From Oehlia diaphana (taxonomy: Eukaryota; Glomeromycota; Glomeromycetes; Glomerales; Glomeraceae): 64,000 bases of DNA. The DNA lies in contig QZLH01000038.1 in the NCBI GenBank assembly GCA_003833135.1, positions 100,508-164,507 of the forward strand, read 5' to 3'. The notes beneath the pieces were generated by a model, which saw only the letters and a list, made by a program, of their open reading frames with translations, was not told the origin of the DNA and ran no database searches. Positions 34,085-45,994 of the stretch are shown one piece after another; the first letter of the stretch is position 1, and each line of letters starts with the position of its first letter. Position numbers and translations under genes: made by a program.

Positions 34085-35163
34085 TTGTTGATGAACAGTT
34101 TCAAGAATTTACGGTCCCTCCTTTAATTCAGGAATGGCAAGTTTCCTTTTTTAAAATATTGACGAAAATATATCCTTTTAAAAAGTCAAATTCCTCTATT
34201 ATAATATAATAAAAACAACTACAGGTCCTTCATATATAATTGAAGAACGTGATGGTAAGGAATATGAAAGGTAAGAAGTCTCTTGAATAATTTAGTTTTT
34301 TTTAGACCAAGGGAATAAATATATGTAAATTCTCTTATTAGAATGATAATGTATATGCAGCGGTTTCTCGATCAGGAACTAGATTTTCTATTGGATTAAA
34401 CATAGAAACAGCATAATTTAGTCTTGAGAAAATTATCTGCGTTTAAAATAAAATAAAAAAAAATTATTTAATGATTATTAGAAAAACATCTGAAAATAAT
34501 TTTTTTGTAGTAGAATTATACGCATGATCACAGATACAGATTCAAAATATTAAACAAAAGATTATTACTGGAACACATCTCGGAATAACAAGCATTATTT
34601 TAAATTTACGTTACGAAACTAATGGATATAAAAGATTTAGTCACGGATAGTAATAGACGACAAATAACACCAACAAGGAGGTTTAATTAAGAACCATCTG
34701 AAACAAGATGATTTATTCGACCTTATCAAATATGATGGCCATAGCATACAAGGAGGTTTATGCAAAAAGAGGTTTGGAGTGATTTCAGTGTATTTTTTTA
34801 TAAGAGGAAAAATATGAAGAAAAAATCGTCAATCCGCCAAAATTTACTTTAGATCATAAACGGCAATTATAAACGATATACAGTATAACAGCTTTTGATA
34901 TAGATGATGGAAGAACTGTATGTGAGTAAAGTTTAGAATCCCAATCCTTTACCTATTACAGTTCTTCATTACAGAATCACGAATTAGTTTGAATCCAATG
35001 GATTCAATTTATCAAGTTTACGCGATTCGACTTCTAAAATTGTGGAGCTTGACGTTTACAATGACGAAACGAAAATAGAAATGGAATTAGATACAGAAAT
35101 TAAAATTGAATCGAAAAAGTGGCATTTTAAAGAAATATCTGATAAGAAAAGGACGTTATAAAA
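34085..35163 (+). pseudogene. Dead DUF7918-family copy
   Basis: Plus-strand fragments in family order: EERDGKEYER at the exon end (about 34230-34271), an intron-like gap, then NVYAAVSRSGTRFSIGLNIETA (34346-34412), FGVISVYFF (about 34774-34800, matching GCVSVYFY/GAVSIYFY in the live genes), VLHYRI (about 34960), and a final acidic/basic tail. Stops and frame changes occur throughout, and the splice phase after YER is broken. Confidence 0.7.
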
Positions 35164-35661
35164 ACGAAGAAATCTAGATTTATGATAAAAATTTTTTATT
35201 CATAGATAATAGAGGAATTCTTGATCACGTTTACTCGCATCATTTGTCAGGTCCCTGGCCAGGTGCCCCTAAAATAAATTTTTTGCGTCATGTTAGGGTC
35301 ATAAGATTTTCCGTTTGTCGAAATGTTAACCCATTTTTTTGTTGATTTACAATCCGTATGCCTTTATTTGTACATATTTGCCCTTATAGTTTTTTGATAT
35401 AAAAGGGCTCGATCCTTAAAGTAATTATTGTTAACAAAACTAACTAACTTATCTTGTTTGTAATACCCTGAGCAACGTTAAATTTCAAAATTAATGCGGT
35501 TTACTTTGTACAATTTTTAAACGATATACGCGAAAATAAAAAGTTCCTTTCTTGTATTATAATAATTTTAATTTTGAATTTTGCAACACTTTTTTTTCTA
35601 TTTCAATTTTTGCACTTGCATATTTTAACATAAATTTTTATTTTGTACCTTAGAAGTAAAA
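35164..35661. other. Upstream region of the zinc-knuckle gene
   Basis: No ORF. It has locally higher GC around ggtccctggccaggtgcccc (about 35250-35270), then AT-rich sequence with T-rich tracts directly before the start codon at 35662. Confidence 0.4.
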
Positions 35662-38448
35662 ATGACCGAAAGCGAATTCAACCCAATTGCTATTTACAAC
35701 AATCTAGTCAACCTGCGCATTAAGCCACAGCCTGGTGGAAAAAATGCTAATGTTGAAACCCAATTAATGTCGAACTTACGGGTCGACATGGCGTCCGTTC
35801 TTAAGGAAGTTAATCGCTATCGTGCATGTGATGCTGGAACATGCTTTTATTGTCGAGAATGGGCACTATTTATTTACAAGAAGAGTTATAACGTTAGAAA
35901 CCAAGGTCAAAATGTTACTGATATTAATAGTACCGTTGAGACAGAGAACAAGAAACCGAAAGAAGCTGCATCAGAAATTTGTCAGCAATGTTATGATTTC
36001 ATTAATAAATACGGAGAAAAAATCAAATTAGTTGGGTCAACTAATGAAATGGAAACTAATCTAGTTGATTCTATTGTTCAAAAAATTTTTGCATGGATTA
36101 AATTACCTAACAGTTTATATGCACCACCAAATTTATTTACCTCCGTAGAATTCGATACACCTCAACAAACAGTAGTATATTCCAAACAAGAAAATGATCT
36201 TCTTAATGCAATTGAGATTGAAAAGTCTAATTTGGTAATTCAAAAAGATTCATTTCCGCTTCTTAAACATATCAATAAGGTACAAAAATGCGACCATACC
36301 AGACCTGATTGGAAAATTCCTACCGATCTTGATCTTGATCGAAGAGTATTCAATGATAAATTACACAAGGAGGCACATAAAAATGAGGAAATATTAGCCG
36401 AAAGTTTGGGTCAGGTATGGTTGTACGTCAATAATTTTTTAACTTCTATGCTTCAATTGGAAGAAAGCCGAGATTTAATTTTTGGGAAAGGGTGCTCGAC
36501 AAAACTTTCAAGTTTTTTGAAAGAATATCAGGATGAGTGTCTTCCTTTTAATGAATATTGGGCGCCAATTGCTGAAGCCTATAAAAAATCGGGTAAATCA
36601 AAGAAAGGGAATACGAATTCAGCAAATGTTGTTGATGATATAGACACGGCTTTTTGTACGTATATTAATAATGCTAGAACCGTGGTTTCATTTTGGGAGG
36701 AAGGATTTGTTGAGAAGATTCTTAATAATGCAGTTCAATTTGGAGAGGAAACACAGCGATCATTAACTAGTTTAATAGTAGAAAGTAAAGAAAGAATAGT
36801 CGATGGACGTGTTCAAAAATTTCATAATAATATTTTAACAAAATGTAGTGATGCGTTAAGAACGGCGAAAGACATTAAACTATTGATATCAAAACGTGTG
36901 TCAATCTTACGTACAGAAATAACAAAAAAAAATAAAGAACTTATCCAAGAACTTGAGGTACTTGAAGATTCCTATAAGAATGAATCGCAAAAAACTTTAC
37001 AAGGTCGATTAGAAAAGGCGAATAATAAAGAATATCGTAAACGAATCAAAAAATTCGAGAATGCAATACAGGGATCTAGACAACATACTATTAATTTGAT
37101 CGGAAATTTATTTCCAGTTACCGACCTTATGGACATTTGTACGAGATGTTTAGAAATTTTAATGATGGAAGGAGAAATGTGGGAAGCTGTTCAATTAGGA
37201 AGGAATTACAAAAATTATGAAGCAACATCACAAAAACTTGAATCGCAAAGACAACAAATATTAAAATATTATAATGAAGGAGTTGAAAATGGACGAAATG
37301 TCTTGTCTGGTATCATTGGGCGTTTATTTTTAAAGGAAGCTCAGAGACAACAGGATGAGACATTAGCTCTAAAGAAACAAGAATCATTTTTACAATCGAT
37401 GAAGCAAGAGTCTGGAAAGAAGAAAGGCCAAAGCACCACAGAATTGGTGGAACCTTCAGGTTCTACTGAAAGCTCGAAAAAGAAGAAAAATAAGAAGCGG
37501 AAGAACACGGTGGACAAAGAGATGAGCTCAGAATATAAATTAGACGCACCAAATGACACGTCAAAGCAAACAAAACAACAATTTTTAAAAGATATGATAA
37601 ATGAAAATGGTCCGAATGATATTCTCATGTTTACGAATTCGGAAACAGTAAGCACAAGTTCCCCGCAGCCTTCTTACTCGACTTCCAATAATAAACCTAA
37701 AGAAACAACCGAACGTCGATTATCGATTCCACCAGGTTTAAGTTCACCTGGAGATACATATTCACAGTCTCCTCCAAATGATCACTCGTCTTTGCAAGAC
37801 GGAAACTATGATGATGCTAGTAAATTAAACCTTGATGTGTTGAATAGATCAGATTTGATTATGCTTATTCAGAATTTATCGGCTGAGAAAACTCAATTAG
37901 TGAACACACTGATTTTAATGCAACAAGAGGTAAAAGCAATGGGAGCTAGATATGCAAATCTTGTGGAGATGGCTCGGGATCGTGAATTTCAAATTGAAAC
38001 ACGAAAACAGCAAGAGTTGGAAGAAGCGAAGAAATATATTCAAACTTTAGAATTAAGAATATCTCATCTAGAGAAGCAGAATATTGCAGGTAATGGTAAT
38101 AGCGAGTCAACAAGCCCAAAAAGCAGTTCATCTCCCGAGAGTCCTATTGGAACTTCTAGTACTAGCCAGATTTCACATCCATCAGGATTTAATCTCTTTC
38201 CAAATAACAGAACAGGTCCAGGTCCTTTGATTGGATCTAAGAAATATTTGAATCCTTGGCGAAGTCCTACTTCAGGTTCTCGACATATGAGGTGCGGAAA
38301 TTGCGGAGATCAGGGTCATGTTAGTCAAGAGTGTACAGTTGGATGTAGATATTGTGGTAATTCGGGGCATTTAAGTGAGAATTGTGATTCTCCTAATTAT
38401 AATTTTGTTGGTGGTAGTGGCAGTGAAGAAAATGGGATTAAGTGTTAA
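35662..38448 (+). CDS. Intronless CCHC zinc-knuckle protein with coiled coils
   Basis: One uninterrupted ORF of 928 codons. An N-terminal Cys cluster (CDAGTCFYC, then CQQC) could bind zinc. The middle is helical and charged with likely coiled-coil (about 370-560). A basic patch KKKKNKKRKN near 610, a Ser/Pro-rich linker, a second coiled coil (about 735-810) and two zinc knuckles close the protein: C878-x2-C881-x4-H886-x4-C891 and C895-x2-C898-x4-H903-x4-C908. CX2CX4HX4C knuckles bind single-stranded nucleic acid in many cellular and retroelement proteins. I see no protease, reverse transcriptase or integrase nearby, so I do not call it a retroelement gag, but absence of introns in this intron-rich genome is notable. 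Specific function not recognised. Confidence 0.8.
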   Translation: MTESEFNPIAIYNNLVNLRIKPQPGGKNANVETQLMSNLRVDMASVLKEVNRYRACDAGTCFYCREWALFIYKKSYNVRNQGQNVTDINSTVETENKKPKEAASEICQQCYDFINKYGEKIKLVGSTNEMETNLVDSIVQKIFAWIKLPNSLYAPPNLFTSVEFDTPQQTVVYSKQENDLLNAIEIEKSNLVIQKDSFPLLKHINKVQKCDHTRPDWKIPTDLDLDRRVFNDKLHKEAHKNEEILAESLGQVWLYVNNFLTSMLQLEESRDLIFGKGCSTKLSSFLKEYQDECLPFNEYWAPIAEAYKKSGKSKKGNTNSANVVDDIDTAFCTYINNARTVVSFWEEGFVEKILNNAVQFGEETQRSLTSLIVESKERIVDGRVQKFHNNILTKCSDALRTAKDIKLLISKRVSILRTEITKKNKELIQELEVLEDSYKNESQKTLQGRLEKANNKEYRKRIKKFENAIQGSRQHTINLIGNLFPVTDLMDICTRCLEILMMEGEMWEAVQLGRNYKNYEATSQKLESQRQQILKYYNEGVENGRNVLSGIIGRLFLKEAQRQQDETLALKKQESFLQSMKQESGKKKGQSTTELVEPSGSTESSKKKKNKKRKNTVDKEMSSEYKLDAPNDTSKQTKQQFLKDMINENGPNDILMFTNSETVSTSSPQPSYSTSNNKPKETTERRLSIPPGLSSPGDTYSQSPPNDHSSLQDGNYDDASKLNLDVLNRSDLIMLIQNLSAEKTQLVNTLILMQQEVKAMGARYANLVEMARDREFQIETRKQQELEEAKKYIQTLELRISHLEKQNIAGNGNSESTSPKSSSSPESPIGTSSTSQISHPSGFNLFPNNRTGPGPLIGSKKYLNPWRSPTSGSRHMRCGNCGDQGHVSQECTVGCRYCGNSGHLSENCDSPNYNFVGGSGSEENGIKC

Positions 38449-39409
38449 CACCAATAGAATTGATAAAACCATTGGCCTAAATGATTCGAACCATTTTTAA
38501 AACCATTTGTCTCATTGAAAATGTTAGATGTTACACATATGGAATAATCTATTTAAATATTTAGGGTTTAACGAAATTTTTTAGTGTTAGACCACTTGTT
38601 ATTGATGTCAATATTGTATTTTTGATTATTTTGTTTTTATATTATGTGTACATTATATCTGGATTTAGCAATCCCGTAATAAATTTGTTTGAATTGTAGA
38701 GTTAGATCCTGATCACAAATTTTACCTTATGCACAAAACATAATTTATTGAAGATTTGAATGACGTTTGAGGATGTGTAGAATGATATTTCCATTAGCCG
38801 TTTAGGTAAGTGAAGTTCTCAAAGTTATTATGGGTTATAACTTACAAAAAGAATTCCGGAGGGGCCAAATAACAATAATAAATATTCAAAGAACCAAAAA
38901 TAACAAAATTTCAAAATCACTTTTAAATTAGGATTTGGATAAGAAAAATGCAACTTTAATAGAAATTAGAAATGAAATTGCATCAGGTTGATCAGTTTTG
39001 TAAATATTGATATTATAGGTAATTCCAAAAATTTAGAAAAAAAATTCCCCTTCTTATCTAAAGATAAAATTCTGATCCACAGCAGTAAGAAGTTGCCACT
39101 ATAATAATAATAAAATATATTATGTGTGTTTTTAATAAAACTAAAATTGGCACTTGTCTAATTTTTATTACGAAAATTATAACTTATTATGTATTTCTTT
39201 TCTACCCAATTATTATTATTTCGCAACATACAATATATATTTAATACAGTTCATTATTAAGTTACCAACAATTTTCCTTAAATACATACTGGTGTTGATA
39301 CATTGCGAAAAGTTCGAAATAATTATATTTATTAGTTACACGCCAAAATACATTTATATTTTCTTACGCAAGCTCTTCAATTATTTAACAAATACTTTAT
39401 TGCGCATCA
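38449..39409. other. Intergenic 3' region
   Basis: AT-rich, no supported gene. The plus ORF 39154-39456 is low complexity. Confidence 0.45.
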
Positions 39410-39830
39410 TTCACTACTATATTGCTCTCCGTAACATCTTTCTTTTTCGCCCCTAGCATTTTCTATATACTTTGGCATATAATCAAACACGCAATGGCTG
39501 AATATATCTTTATTACTTAGTAATTCCTTAATAGCATCATAAGAAAATCGAACATCTCCGTGATCAAGCTTATCTTCAGAGAAAAGTTTAACCAGTAACT
39601 CCTCATCGCTTATATCAAATCCAGCGATAATCGTATACCTGGAGATTCCCCTTCTATTGAAGCAGCAGGGAATTTATTTCTCGGGAATAAAATGAAATAT
39701 TCTCTAATTAGTGATTTGTTCAAGGAAGTGCCGTCCAAAGCAACAAATTCATTAAAGCACTATTGATAGGGCTCTTAGATCGGATGGCATACCCATCCAC
39801 CTTTGTCTCTTTGGAATAAAGTGTTTGCTA
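39410..39830 (-). pseudogene. Frameshifted ORF of unknown family
   Basis: Minus-strand reading gives FVALDGTSLNKSLIREYF, then IEGESPG, then after a 1-nt shift YTIIAGFDISDEELLVKLF, GDVRFSYDAIKELL and FDYMPKYIENA. The protein-like composition and single clear frameshift suggest a decayed gene. I do not recognise the family. Confidence 0.4.
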
Positions 39831-40148
39831 ACATATTTATATACAACAAATCAAAAAATTAAAATTTAATCGTGGGAAAAAAAATAATGAACTTGGGATT
39901 CACTTCTTTTCAATATGGGTTAAATTTATTTTTCATCCGCTCATCAACATCTGTAAAAATATTGCATACATTTTCGAGCAGAAGGTGATCTAATTTTACA
40001 AAAATTAAATTTTTTATACAATTCATATCGACCAATAAAGTAAATAGCGTCCTATAATGTAAGATAATAATAATAAAAAAAGTACAGTATCATTTTAAAA
40101 GAATTCTTCTTAACAATGTTTATTATTATTTGTGAGATTACTTTGTCA
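39831..40148. other. Intergenic
   Basis: 3' flank of the CSC1-like gene. No gene seen. Confidence 0.5.
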
Positions 40149-42897
40149 TCAATCTTCAGTAGTAGAAACAGTCTCACCAAATAAATAGCTTTTACCATCA
40201 CTACCACCTTTTTCTAATCCATCATCATCTCTTCCAAAAGCAGAAGTGTAACCTACATTAAAATCATATTTATTAAAAATATACAATTCACTCCTTTCAA
40301 CAGGTTGAATTTTTAAAACATGATCCTCATCTTCGATCAATATAATTGATTTTGATTTGCCTGGCTCGGTCTTTTCAGTAATTCTACTATTTTTATAAAC
40401 AGTTTTTAATTGATTTTTAGCATTAGCATGTATCATTGGAACAATTAATTCTGCTGTTAATGCTGGATGTCCAAATACGTTAAAAACATGTTCTTCTTTA
40501 CGTTTTCCTTTATCCACGATATCATCTTTTGTTGTTGGTTTTCCTGCTCTTTCTATATCCGGCACGTAATATTTAGTTGATTTGTCAAATTTATTCGTAC
40601 AGTACAATTTCACCATCAAAGTAAGAAATATCAAGGGCGCGACTGTAACAGATTGTATATGGGCTCCTTTTAAATTCATTACTCCAATCATTGTTAATTG
40701 CCAAAATATAATAGCAACTATGAGCCTATTGAACACAGCTTTCCAATAAACTCCTCCCGTCTCAATTTTAGTATTAAATACATACCTAATAAAAATATAG
40801 ATCATTAAATATTTTAATAATTTATCCTTAATGTACCTGGTAAAAAAAAAAAAAAATGTAATTAATACTTACATTAATTGATAACGATAAACGAGATAAG
40901 CTAAAACATAATAAAGGTAACAAAATACTAAAATTAAAGGAGCTATAACACTATAAAGTATACCCAAAGTAAAAAAAAACAAATGAGTATTATAATATAC
41001 AGGATAATCAAAATCTGGTGGCATGCTTAATTCTTTTAAATTTCTTGGAGTAGGACTAAGAAGCTTTTTTTTAAACCAGATGTAAATCAATTGAACCAAC
41101 TGAGCCAAATCCCATACAGCAAATAAACCGCTTAAAGAAATATAATTTATCCAAAAGAATGATACTTTAATGGCAGATTCCGCTATTTCATCCAAAAATT
41201 TTGAATTGGTTATGTTTTTTTTTAAATCTTCGAAATCTAAGTAACCTGCGTCTATTGATGCTTTAACTTTAGCCACTATATCCCATGCTGTTGATGATAT
41301 TGTATATAAAATTAAATTATTAATAAAGAAAAATAGATATAATTTTCCTAAAACTGATCTTTCTGTTTCTGAGTATGTTATTATTCCTTGTGCTTTTGTT
41401 AAATATCTTAAAATTATTGGTAATATTATGACGAATAACGCTAAAATCATTGGTGTCATCCACGATTCTATTAATCCTGCTATAAAATCATGTTCATATA
41501 ATAAATCTTTGAGAAAAGGAAATATTTTCACAATATTCCTAATTTGTCCTGCTGTTGTGATAAAACCCAATGGAATTAACCATAGAAAACAAAGTGCAAC
41601 AAAAAAGAAACGTCCGATCCACCTTTGTGTTTTTCTGACTGCGGCAAGCATTGAAAGATTTCCCCAAATAATATCTTTAGGTATTGGTGCAAGATGTACA
41701 GCTGGAGCACCAAGTGAATCATGCCTTATACCAACAGATGGAACGCTATCTAATTGTCTTGCCACAGAATGTGCATGATAAATACTTTCAAAAGAAACAA
41801 ATCCATAATTTAAAGTTTTTCTTTCAGTCGGATCTTTTCTTCTTAATTCAGAAATTCTGTCTTCGGTCGTTTCAATTTTATTAGTATAAAAGGTTATACT
41901 ATCAACTTTAGCTCCAAAGAATAAATGCATTCGATGTTCTGGTCTTTTATCTGCCACCTTATTATGTCCTATATATAGATAGAAAACAAATTAGAATGGG
42001 TTATTAAGAAGTAAATATTTATATTTTTTTTAGATAAATTACCTTTTAAATATTTGACAAAAGCGTTCTCCAAGCCGCGTACAGCCGCTTCTCTTTCTAC
42101 CACAAAATCGGGTAACTTTCCGACATCTCTTGCTATAACTGCTTCAGAAATTGGGCGTTTAACTTTTATTGATTCCATAAAATCTACTAATCCTTTATCT
42201 GATTGCTTGGAATTTGGCAATCCAGTAATTAATAATGTTTTTGAATGTAAAGATTTACGATATTCATCCGATTTAAAATATTCAATTCTTAGCCTGTTAT
42301 AATTTTTATATTCTAAAAAAATAAACCAATATATAATTAAAGAAAATAACCACGTAAATACTGAATGTGCCCAAAACCAATTCGCCTAAAAATATAATAA
42401 TTTATTAAAAAAAAAAAAATAAATAAATGCTTACTTAATATATATTAACTTACTTGTTCAAGATAAGAGATGCTTAAAATTTGTAAAGGATTATCTTTAC
42501 TTGGTATATCATAATTATTATCACGATAAGTACCAAAAATGTTAATGGGCATAATAACACAAGCTCCAAATACTAATAAACATAAAAGAACATTTTGACA
42601 TAATTTAATAAACCTTATGAACATGACAGCGTCTAATCCAATTTCATTCACTAAAAACTTTTCATTCGCTTCCAGCACTGGTTTAACCCATCCCCATAAT
42701 TTATTTTCTTCGATTTTTGGTGGTTGCTTATCTTCCGGTGCAAATTGTTTTGGGGAATAAACTATAACATTTCTTGGTCTTAAAAAACTAAATAATACAA
42801 GCGTGCCAAAACCTAAGGTAAGATTTATCCCAAACTGAGATACAATCCCTATCAGAGATATCTTTATTGACTGCTTCTCTGGGGGAACGATACTCAT
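40149..42897 (-). CDS. CSC1/OSCA/TMEM63-family mechanosensitive cation channel
   Basis: Exons 42897-42454, 42385-42043, 41968-40873, 40785-40149 (minus) sum to 2520 nt (839 residues). Order: an N-terminal membrane helix (GFGTLVLFSFLRPRN), a helix near CLLVFGACVIMPINI, a third helix, a cytosolic RRM-like domain (KTLLITGLP ... HLFFGAKVDSITFY ... YGFVSFESIYHAHSVA), then the DUF221/RSN1 membrane core (DIIWGNLSM, PIILRYLTKAQGI, SGLFAVWDLAQLVQ, PVYYNTHLFFFTLGILYSVIAPLI) and a charged C-terminal tail. Yeast and plant relatives form dimeric, calcium-permeable channels gated by hyperosmolarity or membrane stretch. Length is usual for the family. The start was chosen at the methionine just before the first helix. 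Confidence 0.9.
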
Positions 42898-43837
42898 TTC
42901 TTATATTCGTTTATCCTTGAATTCAAGACGAAAAAAGGTATCACAACTCAAGGAACGGAGATCCAATTATAACTTTGGTCATATGATAATTTACGCTCGA
43001 AAAAAAAAGCAAGAGTAAGAGCAAAAAAGAGGAAAATTGAAATTAATTATGGTATACGTCAATATAAATTATGGGATGCTTTTCGCACTAAACCATGGCT
43101 TGGAAGATACTTGTTTAATTTCTTAACTTTTCTTGAGGCAGTGTTGGGGCTTAGCAATTAAGGCTATGTGGGGACTGCTTTATTTATTCATTAATTCAAA
43201 TGTTGTCAAGTTTTAAGTGGTACATTATATTATAATTATCTCACAATCCATGATTTTAAATTATACTAGCGAAATAGATTTTACGTGAGTATGTTTTGAA
43301 TTAGTATAGAACACATCATGAAGTTACATAATTCTGGTCAAATTTGTAATGCTGGCCCTATTAAGAATTTTCCTCCATGAAATGACATCAAATTTAAAAT
43401 GTTAAATGTATTCCAGTATCTCTTCCATAAAAGGTACAACGAATCTATGCTTTGTGGATCGCGATAATGCAGTGTTACAAAATGCAAATTTACCTTTGTG
43501 CGACTAACATGCAAGAAAGTAAGGTGATACAGGTTAATTTTAAATAGGATAAACTTACTTGGCTCTTGCAAGTTTATTTTTCCCGTTCTTTTAGAAAAAA
43601 AAATATGTAATTACTATATTTATATTATAAAAGGACTACTTCAAGAATATTTGAGTGAATAAATTTTTAATTGATTATATATATATATATATATATATAA
43701 TAAAAATGAAAAAATTTTAAATATATCAGTCTTTCAGTAAAATGTCAAATTGTTATAAATACTCAATAATTAACCCCGCTCCCGTCCAAATTATTATATT
43801 ATTATTTTTGTTAATAAAGTATTTTAATATAGCAATG
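42898..43837. other. Intergenic between the CSC1-like gene and the eIF4A-like gene
   Basis: Holds the upstream region of the CSC1-like gene and the 3' flank of the helicase-like gene. A (TA)n run lies at about 43676-43699. The minus ORF 43338-43571 shows no motif. Confidence 0.45.
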
Positions 43838-43963
43838 TTATAATATTTCAGGCAAATTAATCTGAAAGAAATTTTAAATTATTTAATTAATAAAGAATTT
43901 TTTTTTTTTTTTTTAATAAAAAAAAAAAAAAAAAAATTTTAACTTTTTTATTTAAAAAAATAA

Positions 43964-43998
<35 letters not shown>

Positions 43999-45994
43999 GA
44001 GCTTACCGGCATCTCAGGCATTTTAATTTTATAAAGACTTTCAATCGCACGTAAATTACTCATATCCTTGACTTTCGATGTTACAAATGATATTGAAACA
44101 CCTTGATAACTACCTGATGCAGATACTAAAGTAATACTATTTATTTACATAAAAAACATTTTAATAAAATAACAAGATAAGTAAACCCAACCAACAAGTG
44201 GGGAGTTTCGTACTTACCGTTTCCCGTAATCTTCGGGTTTTGAGGGTAATTCAAAATGGATTACTAGTTGAACTGATAGATCGATGTCTATCAATACTTC
44301 TGTTGTTATTAGTATATTATTCTTACCTGACTTAAATTTATCTAAAATTGAATCTCTTTGTGAACTTCCCACTTCTCCATACTAAAAATTATTCACAGGA
44401 AATTTAAAGAAAAAATCTTTAATTCATAAGATTTCTCAAAAAAAGAAATTACATACCAGAGCAATAGCGTTTAGATCCCTTTCACATAATTTATAACATA
44501 TAGAATCCATAGTGCTTTCTTTATTACAATAAATTATTATTGTTTGATTTTTAATACTCTCTAATAAGTCAGCTAAAGCTTCAAATTTCCAATCACTTCT
44601 TTCCATGGCGACATATAAATAATAATGACGCACTCCATTTAAATTTTGTTCATTTTTTTTTACAAGTATTCTGACAGGTTCGCGCATTTGTAATGAAGTA
44701 GTTAAATCCATTATTTCAGTATTAACGCTTCCTGAAAATATAATTGTCTGTACAATAGTCGTTTTAGGAAAATTTTTTCTTAATTCAATTGCATGTTCTT
44801 TGAATCCTTGAATTAATAGATGTTCTGCATCATCAACAATAAACATTTTCAAATATGATAAATCTATCGCGTTTAAATTTACTAAATCGCATATTCGATT
44901 CGGTGTTCCTATTATTATATGAGGTCTTTTTTGTGCTTTTTTAACATCATCTCCAATATTACCCCCACTTATACAAAGCATACATTCTACATGGTGCATT
45001 AATGTTGATAGTCCTAATATTAATCTATATATCTGACCCGCTGTCTCATTAGTTGATGTTATAATTAATGCCTGTGTTCTTATTGATTGTAATTCCATAT
45101 TCTGTAAAATTGGTATACAATATGTCGCATATTTCTCTTTCCCTGCTTTAGCTTGTGCAATAACATCTTGCCCTTTTAATAGTAAAGGAATTCCTCGTTG
45201 TTGTACCGATGAAGGACGATCAAGTCTAAATAAAAAAAATAAAATAAAATAAATAAACAAATGTAATTCAAGTACATTATAAATAGTGAAAAAAAAACTA
45301 TATTTGAATCTTACCCATAATTCAAAATCCCACGAAGTAATTCTGGTCTTAGACGCATATTCTCAAATTTTTCAATTACATCATCAATTCCTTTATCAAC
45401 TGACTATAAAAAGATAAATATAAAAAATGCGGTTTAAAATAAATAAAGAGAAATTTGATAAAGTCAATAAATATAATAACATACGTCGTTACTATCTCGT
45501 CTGGGTGAAATAATTCGTGGTGGTGGTCGATGATTTAGATTTCGATAAGGATCATGATCCCATCTTGGAATTCTTGGAGGAGGACGTGGTAAAGCGATAA
45601 CGTTATTTAATTGTTGTTGTTGCTGTTGGGAAACCAATTGAGCTACACTAGTAGATAGAGTAGCAACTTGTAAAGTCAAGTTTCCAATTGAATCAGATGT
45701 ATCTTTATGGTACGTTCTTATACTGGTACTTCGTTTTATTTCAGTTTGTTGTACATCCAATTGATGAACCAAATTCTTTGTTTTATGACCGTTTGAAGTT
45801 TGTGGCAATTGTTGGTTTAAAAATGTCGATATATTTTCATTTAGTATGATTATTTGTTTTGTAAGATCTAATAAAACATTTTCTACCCTGTTTATACCAG
45901 CTGCTACATCTTCTAATGTCGCTTGTACTGCAACTGGTTCAATTTGTGAAGACTTACTTTTAGATGAACTTGAATTATTATTTAAAGTTGACAT
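43838..45994 (-). CDS. eIF4A-derived DEAD-box-like protein with degenerate catalytic motifs
   Basis: Exons 45994-45485, 45403-45315, 45225-44457, 44381-44218, 44136-44007, 43861-43838 (minus) sum to 1686 nt (561 residues). A 170-residue disordered leader (S-rich, then Q-rich and PRPPPRIPR) precedes an eIF4A-like core. Landmarks track eIF4A closely: NYGLDRPSSVQQRG, DVIAQAKAGKEK, ALIITSTNETAGQI, HIIIGTPNR, LKMFIVDDAEHLL, EPVRILVKK, and PEMPINLPEIL at the end. Motif I lacks GT(G)KT (AKAGKEK), Ia is STNETA for PTRELA, II is DDAE for DEAD, III is SGS for SAT, V is LIDIDL for ARGID, and VI lacks HRIGR. The frame is open and splice sites are intact, so it looks like a maintained pseudo-enzyme. ATP hydrolysis and RNA unwinding are unlikely; an RNA or partner-binding role is inference. 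Confidence 0.85.
43893..43998. repeat. Alternating poly-T / poly-A blocks inside the last intron of the eIF4A-like gene
   Basis: A T run, an A run, a mixed T/A stretch, then a second T run and A run. Neighbouring runs are complementary and could pair. Homopolymer lengths are probably uncertain in the assembly. Confidence 0.8.

Noticed and set aside
35662..38448. Retroviral-type gag assignment for the zinc-knuckle protein
   Set aside because: No protease, reverse transcriptase, integrase or LTR seen nearby; knuckles alone are not enough.
41428..42302. Plus-strand ORFs opposite the CSC1-like gene
   Set aside because: Antisense shadows of a well-supported membrane protein.
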